This document shows, piece after piece, positions 1 through 8,597 of a stretch of DNA of 64,000 bases. How positions within the stretch are numbered: position 1 is the stretch's first letter; each line of letters starts with the position of its first letter. The stretch is from Pseudomonas sihuiensis (GTDB lineage Bacteria > Pseudomonadota > Gammaproteobacteria > Pseudomonadales > Pseudomonadaceae). A program made the position numbers and the translations under genes. The notes under the pieces were generated by a model. It saw nothing but the letters and a program-made list of their open reading frames with translations, ran no database searches and had not been told where the DNA came from. The stretch lies in NCBI RefSeq assembly GCF_900106015.1, contig NZ_LT629797.1, forward strand, positions 1,860,001 to 1,924,000, written 5' to 3'.

Positions 1-696
1 GAGACCATCGGCGGCGGCCATCTGGAGTACAAGGCTATGGAAATGGCGCGCGAGATGCTCGCCAGCTGCAGCCAGGACACCCGCCTGGAGCGCTTCTCCC
101 TCGGCGCCAGCCTGGGCCAGTGCTGCGGCGGCGCCACCGTGCTGCTGTTCGAGCCCATGGGGCAACCACAGGCGCAGATCGCCGTGTTCGGCGCCGGCCA
201 TGTCGGTCGCGCACTGGTGCCGCTGCTCGCCAGCCTGCCGTGCAAGGTGCGCTGGATCGACTCGCGGGAGAACGAATTTCCCGAGCACATCCCCGCCGGC
301 GTGGAGAAGATCGTGGGTGACGAAGTGGTCGACGAGGTGGAGAACATGCCGCCCGGCAGCTACTACATCGTCATGACTCACAACCACCAGCTCGACCTGG
401 AGCTGACCGCGGCGATCCTCAAACGCGGCAACTTCGCCTACTACGGCCTGATCGGCTCGAAGACCAAGCGCGTCAAGTTCGAGCATCGCCTGCGCGAACG
501 CGGCTTCGCGGACACCCTGATGGCGCGCATGCGCTGCCCCATGGGCCTGCCCGAGGTGAAAGGCAAGCTGCCGGTGGAGATTGCCGTGTCCATCGCCGGC
601 GAGGTGATCGCCACCTATAACGCCAGCTTCGGCCAGGACGTGAAGAAAGGCGAATCCAGCGTCGCCAAGCTGTTGCCGGCCTCGCGCCGGTCCTGA
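1..696 (+). CDS. xdhC: Xanthine dehydrogenase accessory protein XdhC (5' end outside window)
   Basis: The reading frame is open from base 1, beginning with TIGGGHLEYKA, so the N-terminus lies upstream. XdhC family proteins bind the molybdenum cofactor, help sulfurate it and insert it into xanthine dehydrogenase. The visible part has the family motif GQCCGGATVLLFEP and then a Rossmann-like segment (AVFGAGHVGRAL) typical of the C-terminal XdhC domain. Its position just before guaD and the purine cluster suggests it ends an xdhABC operon whose structural genes lie to the left. Identification is strong; only the start is missing. Confidence 0.93.
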   Translation, partial: ETIGGGHLEYKAMEMAREMLASCSQDTRLERFSLGASLGQCCGGATVLLFEPMGQPQAQIAVFGAGHVGRALVPLLASLPCKVRWIDSRENEFPEHIPAGVEKIVGDEVVDEVENMPPGSYYIVMTHNHQLDLELTAAILKRGNFAYYGLIGSKTKRVKFEHRLRERGFADTLMARMRCPMGLPEVKGKLPVEIAVSIAGEVIATYNASFGQDVKKGESSVAKLLPASRRS

Positions 697-847
697 CTCT
701 AGGTGCGCCCAGCGCACCCTACGGGCCGGGCCGTGGCGCGACGAATTCGCGCCGCGCCCAGTAGAGTGCGCCGCGCGCACCAATAACACCGCATTATCCG
801 TGGTGCGCACGGCGCACCGCACTGCCCGCTCAATCGAGACGTAACAG

Positions 848-2149
848 ATGACCACCAATACCAAAGCCTACCGCGCCGCCATCCTGCACAGCCTCGCCGA
901 TCCGGCCGAGGTCGGTGTCGAGCAGTCCTACGAATATTTCGAGGACGGCATCCTGCTGATCGAAAACGGCAAGGTCGCCCAGGTTGGCCCCGCCGCCGAG
1001 CTGTTGCCGAAGCTGGCCGGCGTCGAGATCCAGCACCATCGCGACGCGCTGATTACCCCCGGCTTTATCGACACCCACATCCACTACCCGCAGACCGGCA
1101 TGATCGCCTCCTACGGCGAGCAACTGCTGGACTGGCTCAACACCTACACCTTCCCCACCGAGCGGCAGTTCGAAGACAAGGCCCATGCCAGCGACGTGGC
1201 GGCGATCTTCCTCAAGGAACTGCTGCGCAACGGCACCACCACCGCCCTGGTGTTCGGCACCGTACACCCGCAGTCGGTGGACGCCTTCTTCGAGCAGGCC
1301 GACAAGCTCAACCTGCGCATGATCGCCGGCAAGGTGCTGATGGATCGCAACGCCCCGGACTACCTGACCGACACCGCCGAAACCGGCTATGCCGAGAGCA
1401 AGGCTCTGATCGAACGCTGGCACGGCAAGGGCCGCCTGCACTATGCGGTCACCCCGCGCTTCGCCCCGACCAGTACGCCGCAGCAGCTGGAGCTGGCCGG
1501 CAAGCTGCTGGCCGAGTACCCGGACCTGTATATGCACACCCACCTGTCCGAGAACCGCAAGGAAATCGAATGGGTCAAGGAACTGTTTCCCGAGCGCAAG
1601 GGCTATCTGGACGTCTATGACCACCACAAGCTGATCGGCCCGCGCGCGGTGTTCGCCCATGGCGTGCACCTGTGCGACGACGAGTGCAAGCGCCTCGCCG
1701 AAACCGGCTCGGCGGTGGCCTTCTGCCCGACCTCCAACCTGTTCCTCGGTAGCGGCCTGTTCGACCTGAACAAGCTGGAAGCCCATGGCGTGCGCGTCGG
1801 CCTGGGTACCGATGTCGGCGCCGGCACCAGCTTCAGCCAACTGCAATCGCTGAACGAGGCGTACAAGGTGATGCAGCTGCAGGGCAAGAAACTCGACCCG
1901 TTCAAGTCGCTGTACCTGGCCACCCTGGGCGGCGCCAATGCGCTGTACCTGGACGACAAGCTGGGCAACTTCCAGCCCGGCAAGGACGCCGACTTCCTGG
2001 TGCTGGACTACAACGCCACGCCGCTGATCAGTTACCGCATGCAGCAGGCCAAGAGCCTGGAAGAACGACTGTTCGCCCTGACCATGCTCGGCGATGACCG
2101 CGCCGTGAAAGAGACCTTCGCCGCGGGTGTATCGGTGCACCAGCGCTGA
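848..2149 (+). CDS. guaD: Guanine deaminase
   Basis: A 433-aa amidohydrolase that hydrolyses guanine to xanthine and ammonia in the cytoplasm, feeding xanthine dehydrogenase. The metal-binding motif THIH is at residues 76-79 (H77, H79), a second histidine site MHTHLSEN is near residue 230, HGVHL follows near 275, and the catalytic Asp is in GLGTDVGAG near residue 325. Length is normal for the family. It lies 151 bp after xdhC; that gap holds GTGCGC-type repeats rather than a clear promoter, so co-transcription with xdh is possible. Neither of the two purine operators found elsewhere in the cluster is seen here. Confidence 0.96.
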   Translation: MTTNTKAYRAAILHSLADPAEVGVEQSYEYFEDGILLIENGKVAQVGPAAELLPKLAGVEIQHHRDALITPGFIDTHIHYPQTGMIASYGEQLLDWLNTYTFPTERQFEDKAHASDVAAIFLKELLRNGTTTALVFGTVHPQSVDAFFEQADKLNLRMIAGKVLMDRNAPDYLTDTAETGYAESKALIERWHGKGRLHYAVTPRFAPTSTPQQLELAGKLLAEYPDLYMHTHLSENRKEIEWVKELFPERKGYLDVYDHHKLIGPRAVFAHGVHLCDDECKRLAETGSAVAFCPTSNLFLGSGLFDLNKLEAHGVRVGLGTDVGAGTSFSQLQSLNEAYKVMQLQGKKLDPFKSLYLATLGGANALYLDDKLGNFQPGKDADFLVLDYNATPLISYRMQQAKSLEERLFALTMLGDDRAVKETFAAGVSVHQR

Positions 2150-2197
2150 GCGCAGGTTGCGTGGAGCCACCTAAAGTGAGGCCGGATGCTACTCCGC

Positions 2198-2360
2198 GTA
2201 GGGTGGATTAGCGGCGCTGAACGCTAATCGTAAGGGCGCGGATGAGAGCGGTGCGCCGCGTAATCCACCAGGCGATGGAACGCGTTGCGCCGATGGTGGG
2301 TTACGCCGCATCTAGCAAGGTGCTGTGGCCAGTAGCGGTGATAAGCGGCTAACCCACCCT
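2198..2360. repeat. ~160-bp intergenic repeat, copy 1
   Basis: It begins with GTAGGGTGGATTAGCGGCGC and ends in GGCTAACCCACCCT, with an internal TGGTGGGTTACGCCGC segment. The same architecture recurs at 5503-5664, so this is a dispersed repeat. With the next repeat and a terminator it fills the 415-bp gap between guaD and the GntR gene. No gene is seen in that gap. Confidence 0.7.
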
Positions 2361-2409
2361 GAAACTGAGCGCGGAGATACCTTAAAATTGGATAGGCGGA
2401 CGCCAACTT

Positions 2410-2473
2410 GTGGGAGCCCCGCCCCGGGGCGAAGTTGCTACCAACCCAATTCGCCGCGAGGCGCGGCTCCTAC
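2410..2473. repeat. REP-like inverted repeat
   Basis: The arms read GTGGGAGCCCCGCC...GGCGCGGCTCCTAC and can form a hairpin. It belongs to the TAGGAGC(C/G) family of Pseudomonas intergenic repeats also present at 15548-15621 and 21289-21371. Confidence 0.7.
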
Positions 2474-2514
2474 ACAAGCGTCGAAACAGCTGCAGAGCGC
2501 CGACACCACCAATG

Positions 2515-2546
2515 AAAAAGCCCCGCTGCTCGCGCAGCGGGGCTTT
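2515..2546. terminator. Rho-independent terminator after the GntR regulator
   Basis: AAAGCCCCGCTGC and GCAGCGGGGCTTT form a strong GC stem with a short loop. On the minus strand it is followed by a T-rich tract and lies about 20 bp past the stop of the GntR gene. Confidence 0.85.
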
Positions 2547-2564
2547 CTTGTTACACACAACGAA

Positions 2565-3332
2565 TCAGCGATTGGCAGCGCTACGACCCGGCTTCTTCTT
2601 GGTCTGCAGCAGGTGCGAGAACACCGCGTGCAGATCGTCCGAGGCGCTTTCTTCGTCCAGGTTGAGCTTGCTGTCGATGTGATCCATGTGGTGCATCATC
2701 AGGTGCACCGCACGCTCGGCGTCACGCGCTTCGATGGCGTCGATCAACTGGTTGTGTTCGTCGTAGGAGCAATGTGAGCGGCTGCCGCTTTCGTACTGGG
2801 CGATGATCAACGAGGTCTGCGACACCAGGCTGCGCTGGAAACTCACCAGCGGCGCATTGCGTGCGGCCTCGGCCAGCTTCAGGTGGAACTCGCCGGACAG
2901 GCGAATACCTGCACCACGATCACCACGGGAGAAACTGTCCTGCTCGTCCTTGACCATCTGCCGCAGCTCGGCCAACTGCTCGGCTGTCGCGTGCTCGACG
3001 GCCAGTTCGGTGATGGCGCGCTCTACCAGGCGGCGTGCATAGAAGATCTGCCGAGCTTCTTCGACGCTCGGGCTGGCGACTACCGCACCGCGGTTCGGGC
3101 GCAGCAGTACCACACCCTCGTGGGCCAGGCGTGACAGGGCGCGGCGAATGATGGTGCGACTGACGCCGAAGATCTCACCCAGCGCCTCTTCACTCAGCTT
3201 GGTGCCGGGCGCCAGACGCTGCTCGAGAATGGCATCGAAGATATGGGCATATACGACATCGTCCTGAGTCCCGCTGCGGCTGCTTTTGCCCACGCGCGGC
3301 TGCTTCTTGAGAGGCTGCAATTGATCGTTCAT
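2565..3332 (-). CDS. GntR/FadR-family (FCD) transcriptional regulator of purine catabolism
   Basis: A 255-aa regulator with an N-terminal winged helix-turn-helix (about residues 28-88, including LSEEALGEIFGVSRTIIRRAL) and a C-terminal all-helical FCD effector domain (about 92-220). I chose the ATG at 3332 over an in-frame TTG at 3347; neither has a strong Shine-Dalgarno. It sits between guaD and a purine permease, and its own upstream region carries TTGTACACAA at 3437. That palindrome recurs as TTGTATACAA before most transcription units of the cluster and fits the T-GT-N(0-2)-AC-A pattern of FCD regulators. I infer that this protein binds those sites, probably with a purine-degradation intermediate as ligand. 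The family call is solid; the ligand is unknown. Confidence 0.85.
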   Translation of the reverse strand: MNDQLQPLKKQPRVGKSSRSGTQDDVVYAHIFDAILEQRLAPGTKLSEEALGEIFGVSRTIIRRALSRLAHEGVVLLRPNRGAVVASPSVEEARQIFYARRLVERAITELAVEHATAEQLAELRQMVKDEQDSFSRGDRGAGIRLSGEFHLKLAEAARNAPLVSFQRSLVSQTSLIIAQYESGSRSHCSYDEHNQLIDAIEARDAERAVHLMMHHMDHIDSKLNLDEESASDDLHAVFSHLLQTKKKPGRSAANR

Positions 3333-3436
3333 TCTGGCTCGCGTCAATGAGAGTCGGCGACACTGCGACTCTACTGTGTTCTACCCGGTAGCTGACAAGC
3401 TCCGAGCGAAAAAACATCAGAAAAAAATTAAGACAA

Positions 3437-3446
3437 TTGTACACAA
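3437..3446. promoter_or_regulatory. Putative GntR operator (TTGTACACAA)
   Basis: A perfect 10-bp palindrome 105 bp upstream of the GntR start, suggesting autoregulation. One of at least nine near-identical sites in the purine region. Confidence 0.6.
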
Positions 3447-3768
3447 GTCAATCAGCCCTCACACCCTTCGTTGTATGACGTCATAGCTGACCCTCGCCCG
3501 CATATCACCCACCTCTGAGCGCAGAACAACAAATTCTTTCTTTATATACAGCCGTCTTCTCAGTTCATTAGCGGCTAAGAACCCGGTCAGGCTGCTAAGG
3601 CCGACGCTCGATCGAGCGTCGGCCTCAGCCAAGCAAAAATCCTATCCATCTGTTTTATAAGCATTTTAATTAAAGCCCTGAAGGGATTGTCGCCAAATCC
3701 ATGCGCTTTTCCATCCGCAGGTTCGACTGGTGCGATTAATGCAACATTAAAAACATTAATTGCATTTT

Positions 3769-3778
3769 TTGTATACAA
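3769..3778. promoter_or_regulatory. Putative GntR operator (TTGTATACAA)
   Basis: A perfect copy of the recurring palindrome in an AT-rich stretch, 149 bp upstream of the AzgA-type permease. The 594-bp gap 3333-3926 holds this, the TetR-type site at 3805 and the site at 3437. No gene is seen in the gap. Confidence 0.65.
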
Positions 3779-3804
3779 CAGCATAATCGCGCTCGAGTGA
3801 CTTC

Positions 3805-3820
3805 TTGACCGCTCGGTCAA
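3805..3820. promoter_or_regulatory. Putative RutR-like TetR operator (TTGACC-N4-GGTCAA)
   Basis: A perfect inverted repeat, TTGACCGCTCGGTCAA, 26 bp downstream of the GntR-type palindrome. It resembles the E. coli RutR site (TTGACCA-NN-TGGTCAA). A RutR-like regulator is encoded at 16903-17547. Confidence 0.6.
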
Positions 3821-3926
3821 CAACTTAGCCAAGAAGCACCACCGAAAACACCGCCTGCCTCAGAGAGCATTGTTCTTGCGCAAGGCTCTGGGCGGTACAC
3901 AACAAGAGAGATGAGGAGTACCCGCT

Positions 3927-5267
3927 GTGGAAAGCGTCAAACAAGAACAACACGCGAATCAACTGGCAAGAGGTGGCCTGCTCGACCGCTTCTTCAAACT
4001 GACCGAGCACCGCACCACCATCAAGACCGAGCTGCTGGCCGGCCTGACGACCTTCGTCACCATGGCCTACATCATCTTCGTCAATCCCAACATCATGGCC
4101 ACTGCCGGCATCGATCATGGCGCCGCCTTCGTCGCCACCTGCATCGGGGCGGCCCTGGGCTGCTTCCTGATGGGCCTGTACGCCAACTGGCCAGTGGGCC
4201 TGGCGCCGGGCATGGGCCTGAACGCGTTCTTCACCTACACCGTCGTCGGTGAAATGGGCTACAGCTGGCAGATCGCACTGGGCGCGGTGTTCATCTCCGG
4301 CGTGCTGTTCATGATCATGAGCCTGTCGAAGATCCGCGAATGGCTGCTCAACAGCATCCCGATGAGCCTGCGCTTCGCCATGGGTGCCGGGGTCGGCCTG
4401 TTCCTCGGCCTGATCGGTCTGAAGACCGCCGGGATCGTCGTCGACAGCCCGGCCACCCTATTGACCATGGGCTCGTTCAGTAACCCGTCGGCGCTACTCG
4501 CCGCCGTATGCTTCCTGATGATCGCCGTGCTCAGCCACCGCAACGTGTTTGGCGCCATCCTCTTTAGCATGCTCGGCGTGACTGCCACCGGCTGGGCACT
4601 CGGCCTGGTGGAATACGGTGGCCTGGTGTCGATGCCGCCGAGCCTGGCCCCGACCTTCCTGGCCATGGATATCGCCGGCGCGTTCAACGTGGCGATGATC
4701 AGCGTGATCCTGGCGTTTCTCTTCGTGAACATGTTCGACACCGCCGGCACCCTGATGGGCGTCGCCCACCGCGCCAACCTGGTAGATGAGGATGGCAAGA
4801 TCCAGAACCTGTCCAAGGCGCTGAAAGCCGACTCTACCTCGAGCGTTGTGGGCGCCATGGTCGGCTGCCCGCCGGTGACCAGCTACGTGGAAAGCGCTGC
4901 AGGCGTCGCCGCGGGTGGCCGTACCGGCCTGACCGCCATCACCGTCGGCCTGCTGTTCCTCGCGGCGATGTTCTTCGCCCCGCTGGCTGGCATGATTCCG
5001 GCCTACGCCACCGCGGGCGCGCTGATCTACGTAGCAATGCTGATGATGAGCGGCATGGCGCATATCGATTGGAAGGATCATACCGACACCATCCCGGCTA
5101 TCGTGACCGTGGTGATGATGCCGCTGACCTTCTCCATCGCCAACGGCATCGCCCTGGGGTTCCTCACCTACGCCACGCTGAAACTGCTGACCGGCCAGAG
5201 CGACAAGGTGTCGCTGAGCCTCTATGCGCTGTGCGTGATCTTCATCGCCAAGTTCGCCTTCCTCTGA
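3927..5267 (+). CDS. AzgA-type NCS2 purine permease (hypoxanthine/guanine/adenine)
   Basis: A 446-aa polytopic inner-membrane protein of the AzgA-like branch of the NCS2 family, which takes up adenine, guanine or hypoxanthine by proton symport. Family segments include FVTMAYIIFVNP near residue 42, GLAPGMGLNAFF near 90, FVNMFDTAGTLMG near 265 and the SVVGAMVGCPPVTSYVESAAG region near 305. The start is GTG at 3927, with GGAG about 9 bases upstream. Two palindromic operators (3769, 3805) precede it and a good terminator follows, so it is probably a single-gene unit induced with purine breakdown. The exact base specificity cannot be read from sequence. Confidence 0.9.
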   Translation: MESVKQEQHANQLARGGLLDRFFKLTEHRTTIKTELLAGLTTFVTMAYIIFVNPNIMATAGIDHGAAFVATCIGAALGCFLMGLYANWPVGLAPGMGLNAFFTYTVVGEMGYSWQIALGAVFISGVLFMIMSLSKIREWLLNSIPMSLRFAMGAGVGLFLGLIGLKTAGIVVDSPATLLTMGSFSNPSALLAAVCFLMIAVLSHRNVFGAILFSMLGVTATGWALGLVEYGGLVSMPPSLAPTFLAMDIAGAFNVAMISVILAFLFVNMFDTAGTLMGVAHRANLVDEDGKIQNLSKALKADSTSSVVGAMVGCPPVTSYVESAAGVAAGGRTGLTAITVGLLFLAAMFFAPLAGMIPAYATAGALIYVAMLMMSGMAHIDWKDHTDTIPAIVTVVMMPLTFSIANGIALGFLTYATLKLLTGQSDKVSLSLYALCVIFIAKFAFL

Positions 5268-5290
5268 CGGCAAACACCCCGCGCTGATCG

Positions 5291-5322
5291 AAGCCCCGGC
5301 CCTGTGCCGGGGCTTTTCGTTT
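5291..5322 (+). terminator. Rho-independent terminator of the NCS2 permease
   Basis: AAGCCCCGGC and GCCGGGGCTT form a hairpin followed by TTCGTTT, 24 bp past the permease stop. Confidence 0.85.
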
Positions 5323-5502
5323 GACCGTTCAATACCTCTTGTTGGCGCAAGGCAGCGGCCCAAGCGCCGGACCATGGGCATGTACTCAATACAGGCAGCA
5401 GCGGTTGCCAAGGCAAATCCGGCGGCGCGAGGGGCGTACAGAAACTGGCAGGCAAAGGGGCGATGGGGTGAATCGTCCGCGATGCATGAGACGCGGCAAT
5501 GC

Positions 5503-5664
5503 GTAGGCCGGGTTAGCGGCGCTGGGGGTCGTTATGGGGATCGCCACGCAACCTGGGCGCCGCGTAAGCCAACATTGCGGCGCGGCGGCAGACCGCCATG
5601 GTGGGTTACGGCGCTGGGGGTGGTGGTGTTTGCCTGATCCAGGTTCGCGCCTAACCCACTCTAC
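5503..5664. repeat. ~160-bp intergenic repeat, copy 2
   Basis: Starts GTAGGCCGGGTTAGCGGCGC and ends CCTAACCCACTCTAC, with an internal ATGGTGGGTTACGGCGC. Related in layout to 2198-2360. It occupies most of the 527-bp gap between the permease and uraH; no gene is seen there. Confidence 0.7.
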
Positions 5665-5701
5665 AAAAGCCGGTCAACAACACAGCCCTGAAACACAGCC
5701 C

Positions 5702-5728
5702 AAAAAAAAGCCCGCAGTGTGAGCGGGC
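5702..5728 (-). terminator. Rho-independent terminator of uraH
   Basis: Read on the minus strand, CGCCCGCTCACACTGCGGGC is followed by eight Ts, 67 bp past the uraH stop. Confidence 0.85.
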
Positions 5729-5794
5729 GTAAGGACTCAAACGAGTCTGAGGGTGACAAGCATTCGTCTGGCAGGCGTCTGGCCCGCCAGTCAC

Positions 5795-6148
5795 TCAGCT
5801 ACCGCGGTAGGTGGAGTAGCTGTAAGGAGAAATCAGTAGCGGCACGTGGTAGTGCTCCTGGCCGGCATCGATGCCGAAGCGCAGGACCACGACATCGAGA
5901 AATGCCGTATCCGGCAGTTTCACGCCACGGGCGCGGTAGTAGTCGCCAGCGTGGAAATGCAACTGGTAGACGCCCGTGCGGTAGTCATCACCCTGCAGCA
6001 CCGGCGCATCGCAACGGCCGTCGTGGTTGGTGGTAACGCTGTTGATCAGTTCCAGCTGCGCGCCTTCGACGCGGTACAGCTCGACCTTGATGTCACTCCC
6101 TGGGCAGCCGTGCGCGGCATCCAGTACATGTGTAGTCAAACGTCCCAT
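5795..6148 (-). CDS. uraH: 5-hydroxyisourate hydrolase (transthyretin-like)
   Basis: A 117-aa enzyme that hydrolyses 5-hydroxyisourate, the product of urate oxidation, to OHCU. The N-terminal motif LTTHVLD supplies a conserved His (H7), and the protein ends in the diagnostic SYSTYRGS, matching the family C-terminal YRGS signature; HYHVPLL supplies another conserved His. Length is typical of bacterial members. It is divergent from puuE; the shared 402-bp intergenic region has one TTGTRYACAA palindrome near each gene (6286, 6467). Confidence 0.96.
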   Translation of the reverse strand: MGRLTTHVLDAAHGCPGSDIKVELYRVEGAQLELINSVTTNHDGRCDAPVLQGDDYRTGVYQLHFHAGDYYRARGVKLPDTAFLDVVVLRFGIDAGQEHYHVPLLISPYSYSTYRGS

Positions 6149-6285
6149 GGGTCTCGGATGCCCGCGGCGCCTGGCGCCCTACGAACACCACACCTCCTCT
6201 ACTCTGTTGAAATCGGCTCGTCGCAATGCTCCGACGCAGTGGCAGGATAGCACGCAGATCGAATATAAAACATTTTTCCAATAAA

Positions 6286-6295
6286 TTGTACACAA
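6286..6295. promoter_or_regulatory. Putative GntR operator (TTGTACACAA)
   Basis: A perfect palindrome 138 bp upstream of uraH in the AT-rich divergent uraH/puuE region. It is identical to the site upstream of the GntR gene at 3437. Confidence 0.6.
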
Positions 6296-6466
6296 TAAAT
6301 CCAATTGAAATGCTATCCATGTACCAAACCTGATCACTGCTCACATCATCGCCAGCCAGCAACCACGGCATAACCAGCACGCATTGCTGACCACCTCGGC
6401 AATTTTTTCGCTGTGGCACACCGTAAAGAAAATGATGAAAAGTCGATTTACAAACGGCGACTAACT

Positions 6467-6476
6467 TTGTATACAA
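6467..6476. promoter_or_regulatory. Putative GntR operator (TTGTATACAA)
   Basis: A perfect palindrome 75 bp upstream of the puuE GTG start, so likely close to or within the promoter of the puuE-uraD-allA-puuD operon. Confidence 0.65.
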
Positions 6477-6550
6477 TTACTCATCCCGGTCGCGTAGCCG
6501 TCGATTACCCGGCACGCAGTGACCGCAACGTTCCAGATAGGAAGACTGCA

Positions 6551-7492
6551 GTGAACGCTGATTACCCACGCGATTTGATCGGCTACGGCGCAAACCCGCC
6601 CCACCCGCACTGGCCGGGCGATGCCCGCATCGCCCTATCCTTCGTGCTCAACTACGAAGAAGGCGGTGAACGCAACATTCTTCACGGGGACAAGGAGTCC
6701 GAGGCCTTCCTCTCCGAGATGGTCGCCGCTCAGCCGCTGCAGGGTCAGCGCAACCTGTGCATGGAGTCGCTCTACGAGTACGGCAGCCGCACCGGCGTCT
6801 GGCGCCTGCTCAACCTGTTCAAGAAGCACGACATCCCGCTGACCATCTTCGCCGTGGCCATGGCCGCCCAGCGTCACCCCGAGGTGATCCGCGAGATGGT
6901 CACCGCCGGGCACGAGATCTGCAGCCATGGCTATCGCTGGATCGATTACCAGAACATGGACGAGGCCACCGAGCGCGAGCACATGCTCGAGGCCATCCGC
7001 ATCCTCACCGAGCTGACTGGTGAACGCCCGCTGGGCTGGTATACCGGCCGCCTGGGCCCGAACACCCGACGCATCGTGCGCGAGGAAGGCGGTTTCCTCT
7101 ACGACTCCGACACCTACGACGACGACCTGCCCTACTGGGACCCTGCCAGCACGGCAGAGAAGCCGCACCTGGTGATCCCCTACACCCTGGACACCAACGA
7201 CATGCGCTTCACCCAGGTACAGGGCTTCAACAAGGGCGACGATTTCTTCGAATACCTCAAGGATGCCTTCGACGTGCTCTACGCCGAGGGTGAAGCCGGC
7301 GCACCGAAGATGCTGTCGATCGGCATGCACTGCCGCCTGCTCGGTCGCCCGGCGCGCCTGGCTTCGCTGGCGCGCTTCATCGACTACGTGAAGAGCCATG
7401 ACAAGGTCTGGTGCGCCCGCCGTGTCGACATCGCCAGGCATTGGCATGCCACCCACCCCTTCCGCGCGACCGAACAAGAGAGCCGCCCATGA
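6551..7492 (+). CDS. puuE: Allantoinase PuuE (polysaccharide-deacetylase fold)
   Basis: A 313-aa NodB-fold amidohydrolase that opens the allantoin ring to allantoate. The family start VNADYPRDLIGYGANPPHP is encoded from the GTG at 6551, preceded by AGGAAG. The NodB domain spans about residues 60-200, with HEICSHGYRWIDYQ near residue 122 holding conserved metal-site histidines, followed by GWYTGRLGPNTRRIV. It overlaps uraD by ATGA, indicating translational coupling. It is first in the puuE-uraD-allA-puuD operon, behind the operator at 6467. Confidence 0.94.
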   Translation: MNADYPRDLIGYGANPPHPHWPGDARIALSFVLNYEEGGERNILHGDKESEAFLSEMVAAQPLQGQRNLCMESLYEYGSRTGVWRLLNLFKKHDIPLTIFAVAMAAQRHPEVIREMVTAGHEICSHGYRWIDYQNMDEATEREHMLEAIRILTELTGERPLGWYTGRLGPNTRRIVREEGGFLYDSDTYDDDLPYWDPASTAEKPHLVIPYTLDTNDMRFTQVQGFNKGDDFFEYLKDAFDVLYAEGEAGAPKMLSIGMHCRLLGRPARLASLARFIDYVKSHDKVWCARRVDIARHWHATHPFRATEQESRP

Positions 7493-8004
7493 GCCGTTTC
7501 CAGACCCTGACCCCTTCCCAGCTGAGCCGCGACGCTTTCGTCGCAGCCTTCGCCGACATCTATGAGCACTCGCCCTGGGTCGCCGAGAAAGCCTATGACC
7601 TCGGCCTGGACGATAGCGTGGACGACATCGACAGGCTGCAGCAGCGCATGGCCGATATCCTCCTGTCCGCCAGTCATGAGGCGCAGCTGGCACTGATCAA
7701 CGCGCACCCGGACCTGGCCGGCAAGGCTGCAGTGCGTGGCGAACTGACCGCCTCCAGCACTGCCGAGCAGTCCGGCGCCGGCATCCACGAATGCACCGCC
7801 GAGGAGTTCGCCCGCTTCACCGAACTCAACGACGCCTACAAGGCCAAGTTCGGCTTCCCCTTCATCAAGGCCGTCAAGGGCAGCAACCGCCATCAGATCC
7901 TGGCCGCCTTCGAGGAGCGCATTCACAACACGCCGGAGCAGGAGTTCCAGACCGCCCTGGCCGAGATCAACAAGATCGCCATGTTCCGCCTGCAGCAACT
8001 GTAA
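7489..8004 (+). CDS. uraD: OHCU decarboxylase
   Basis: A 171-aa enzyme that decarboxylates 2-oxo-4-hydroxy-4-carboxy-5-ureidoimidazoline to S-allantoin, completing the urate step after PuuD and UraH. The family catalytic segment INAHPDLAGK (His near residue 67) and the later AEEFARFTELNDAYKAKFGF and KAVKG stretches are present. The ATG at 7489 overlaps the puuE stop. In the P. aeruginosa locus as I recall it, allantoicase lies between uraD and allA; here only 42 bp separate them. Confidence 0.95.
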   Translation: MSRFQTLTPSQLSRDAFVAAFADIYEHSPWVAEKAYDLGLDDSVDDIDRLQQRMADILLSASHEAQLALINAHPDLAGKAAVRGELTASSTAEQSGAGIHECTAEEFARFTELNDAYKAKFGFPFIKAVKGSNRHQILAAFEERIHNTPEQEFQTALAEINKIAMFRLQQL

Positions 8005-8046
8005 GCGCTGCAGCCCCCCCACCCGAACAGAACAAGTAGAACAGCC

Positions 8047-8550
8047 ATGCGTAGCCTGACCATCGAGCCCCTGAGCAAAGAAGCCTTCGCCCCTTTCGGT
8101 GACGTGATCGAAACCGACGGCAGCGACTTCTTCATGATCAACAACGGTTCCACCCGCCGCTATCACAAGCTGGCCACCGTGGAGACCGCACAGCCGGAGG
8201 ACCAGGCCATCATCAGCATCTTCAGCGCCGAAGCACTGGAGATGCCGCTGACCATCCGCATGCTGGAACGCCATCCGCTGGGCAGCCAGGCTTTCATTCC
8301 GCTGCTCGGCAACCCCTTTCTGATCGTGGTCGCGCCAGTTGGCGATGTACCTGTATCAGGGTCCGTCCGTGCCTTCCTCAGCAATGGCAGGCAGGGCATC
8401 AATTACCATCGCGGCGTCTGGCACCACCCGGTGCTGACGATCGAAAAGCGGGATGACTTCCTGGTGGTTGATCGCAGTGGTTCCGGCAACAACTGCGATG
8501 AGCATTTCTTCAATGAGGACGAGCTTCTTCTCCTCAACCCCCACCAATAA
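8047..8550 (+). CDS. allA: Ureidoglycolate lyase
   Basis: A 167-aa cupin-like enzyme (AllA family) that splits ureidoglycolate into glyoxylate and urea, linking purine breakdown to the gcl pathway encoded downstream. Family features include LSKEAFAPFGDVIE at the N-terminus, MLERHPLGSQAFIPL near residue 75 and GINYHRGVWHHPVL near residue 118, with the metal-binding histidine region. It is the third gene of the puuE operon, 42 bp after uraD and 47 bp before puuD. Confidence 0.94.
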   Translation: MRSLTIEPLSKEAFAPFGDVIETDGSDFFMINNGSTRRYHKLATVETAQPEDQAIISIFSAEALEMPLTIRMLERHPLGSQAFIPLLGNPFLIVVAPVGDVPVSGSVRAFLSNGRQGINYHRGVWHHPVLTIEKRDDFLVVDRSGSGNNCDEHFFNEDELLLLNPHQ

Positions 8551-8597
8551 GAGAAGCCCGGGGCTGGCGTGCCTATCCCGGGAAAGAGGTACAGATC

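Noticed and set aside
830..2170. Long open frame on the minus strand opposite guaD
   Set aside because: It mirrors guaD codon bias in high-GC DNA; its product is compositionally odd (Val/Gly/Gln-rich) with no recognisable domain, while guaD is unmistakable.
6387..6402. TetR-type operator candidate in the uraH/puuE gap (CTGACCACCTCGGCAA)
   Set aside because: The right arm matches only 4 of 6 positions, the left arm is imperfect and the core differs from the better sites; not strong enough to list.
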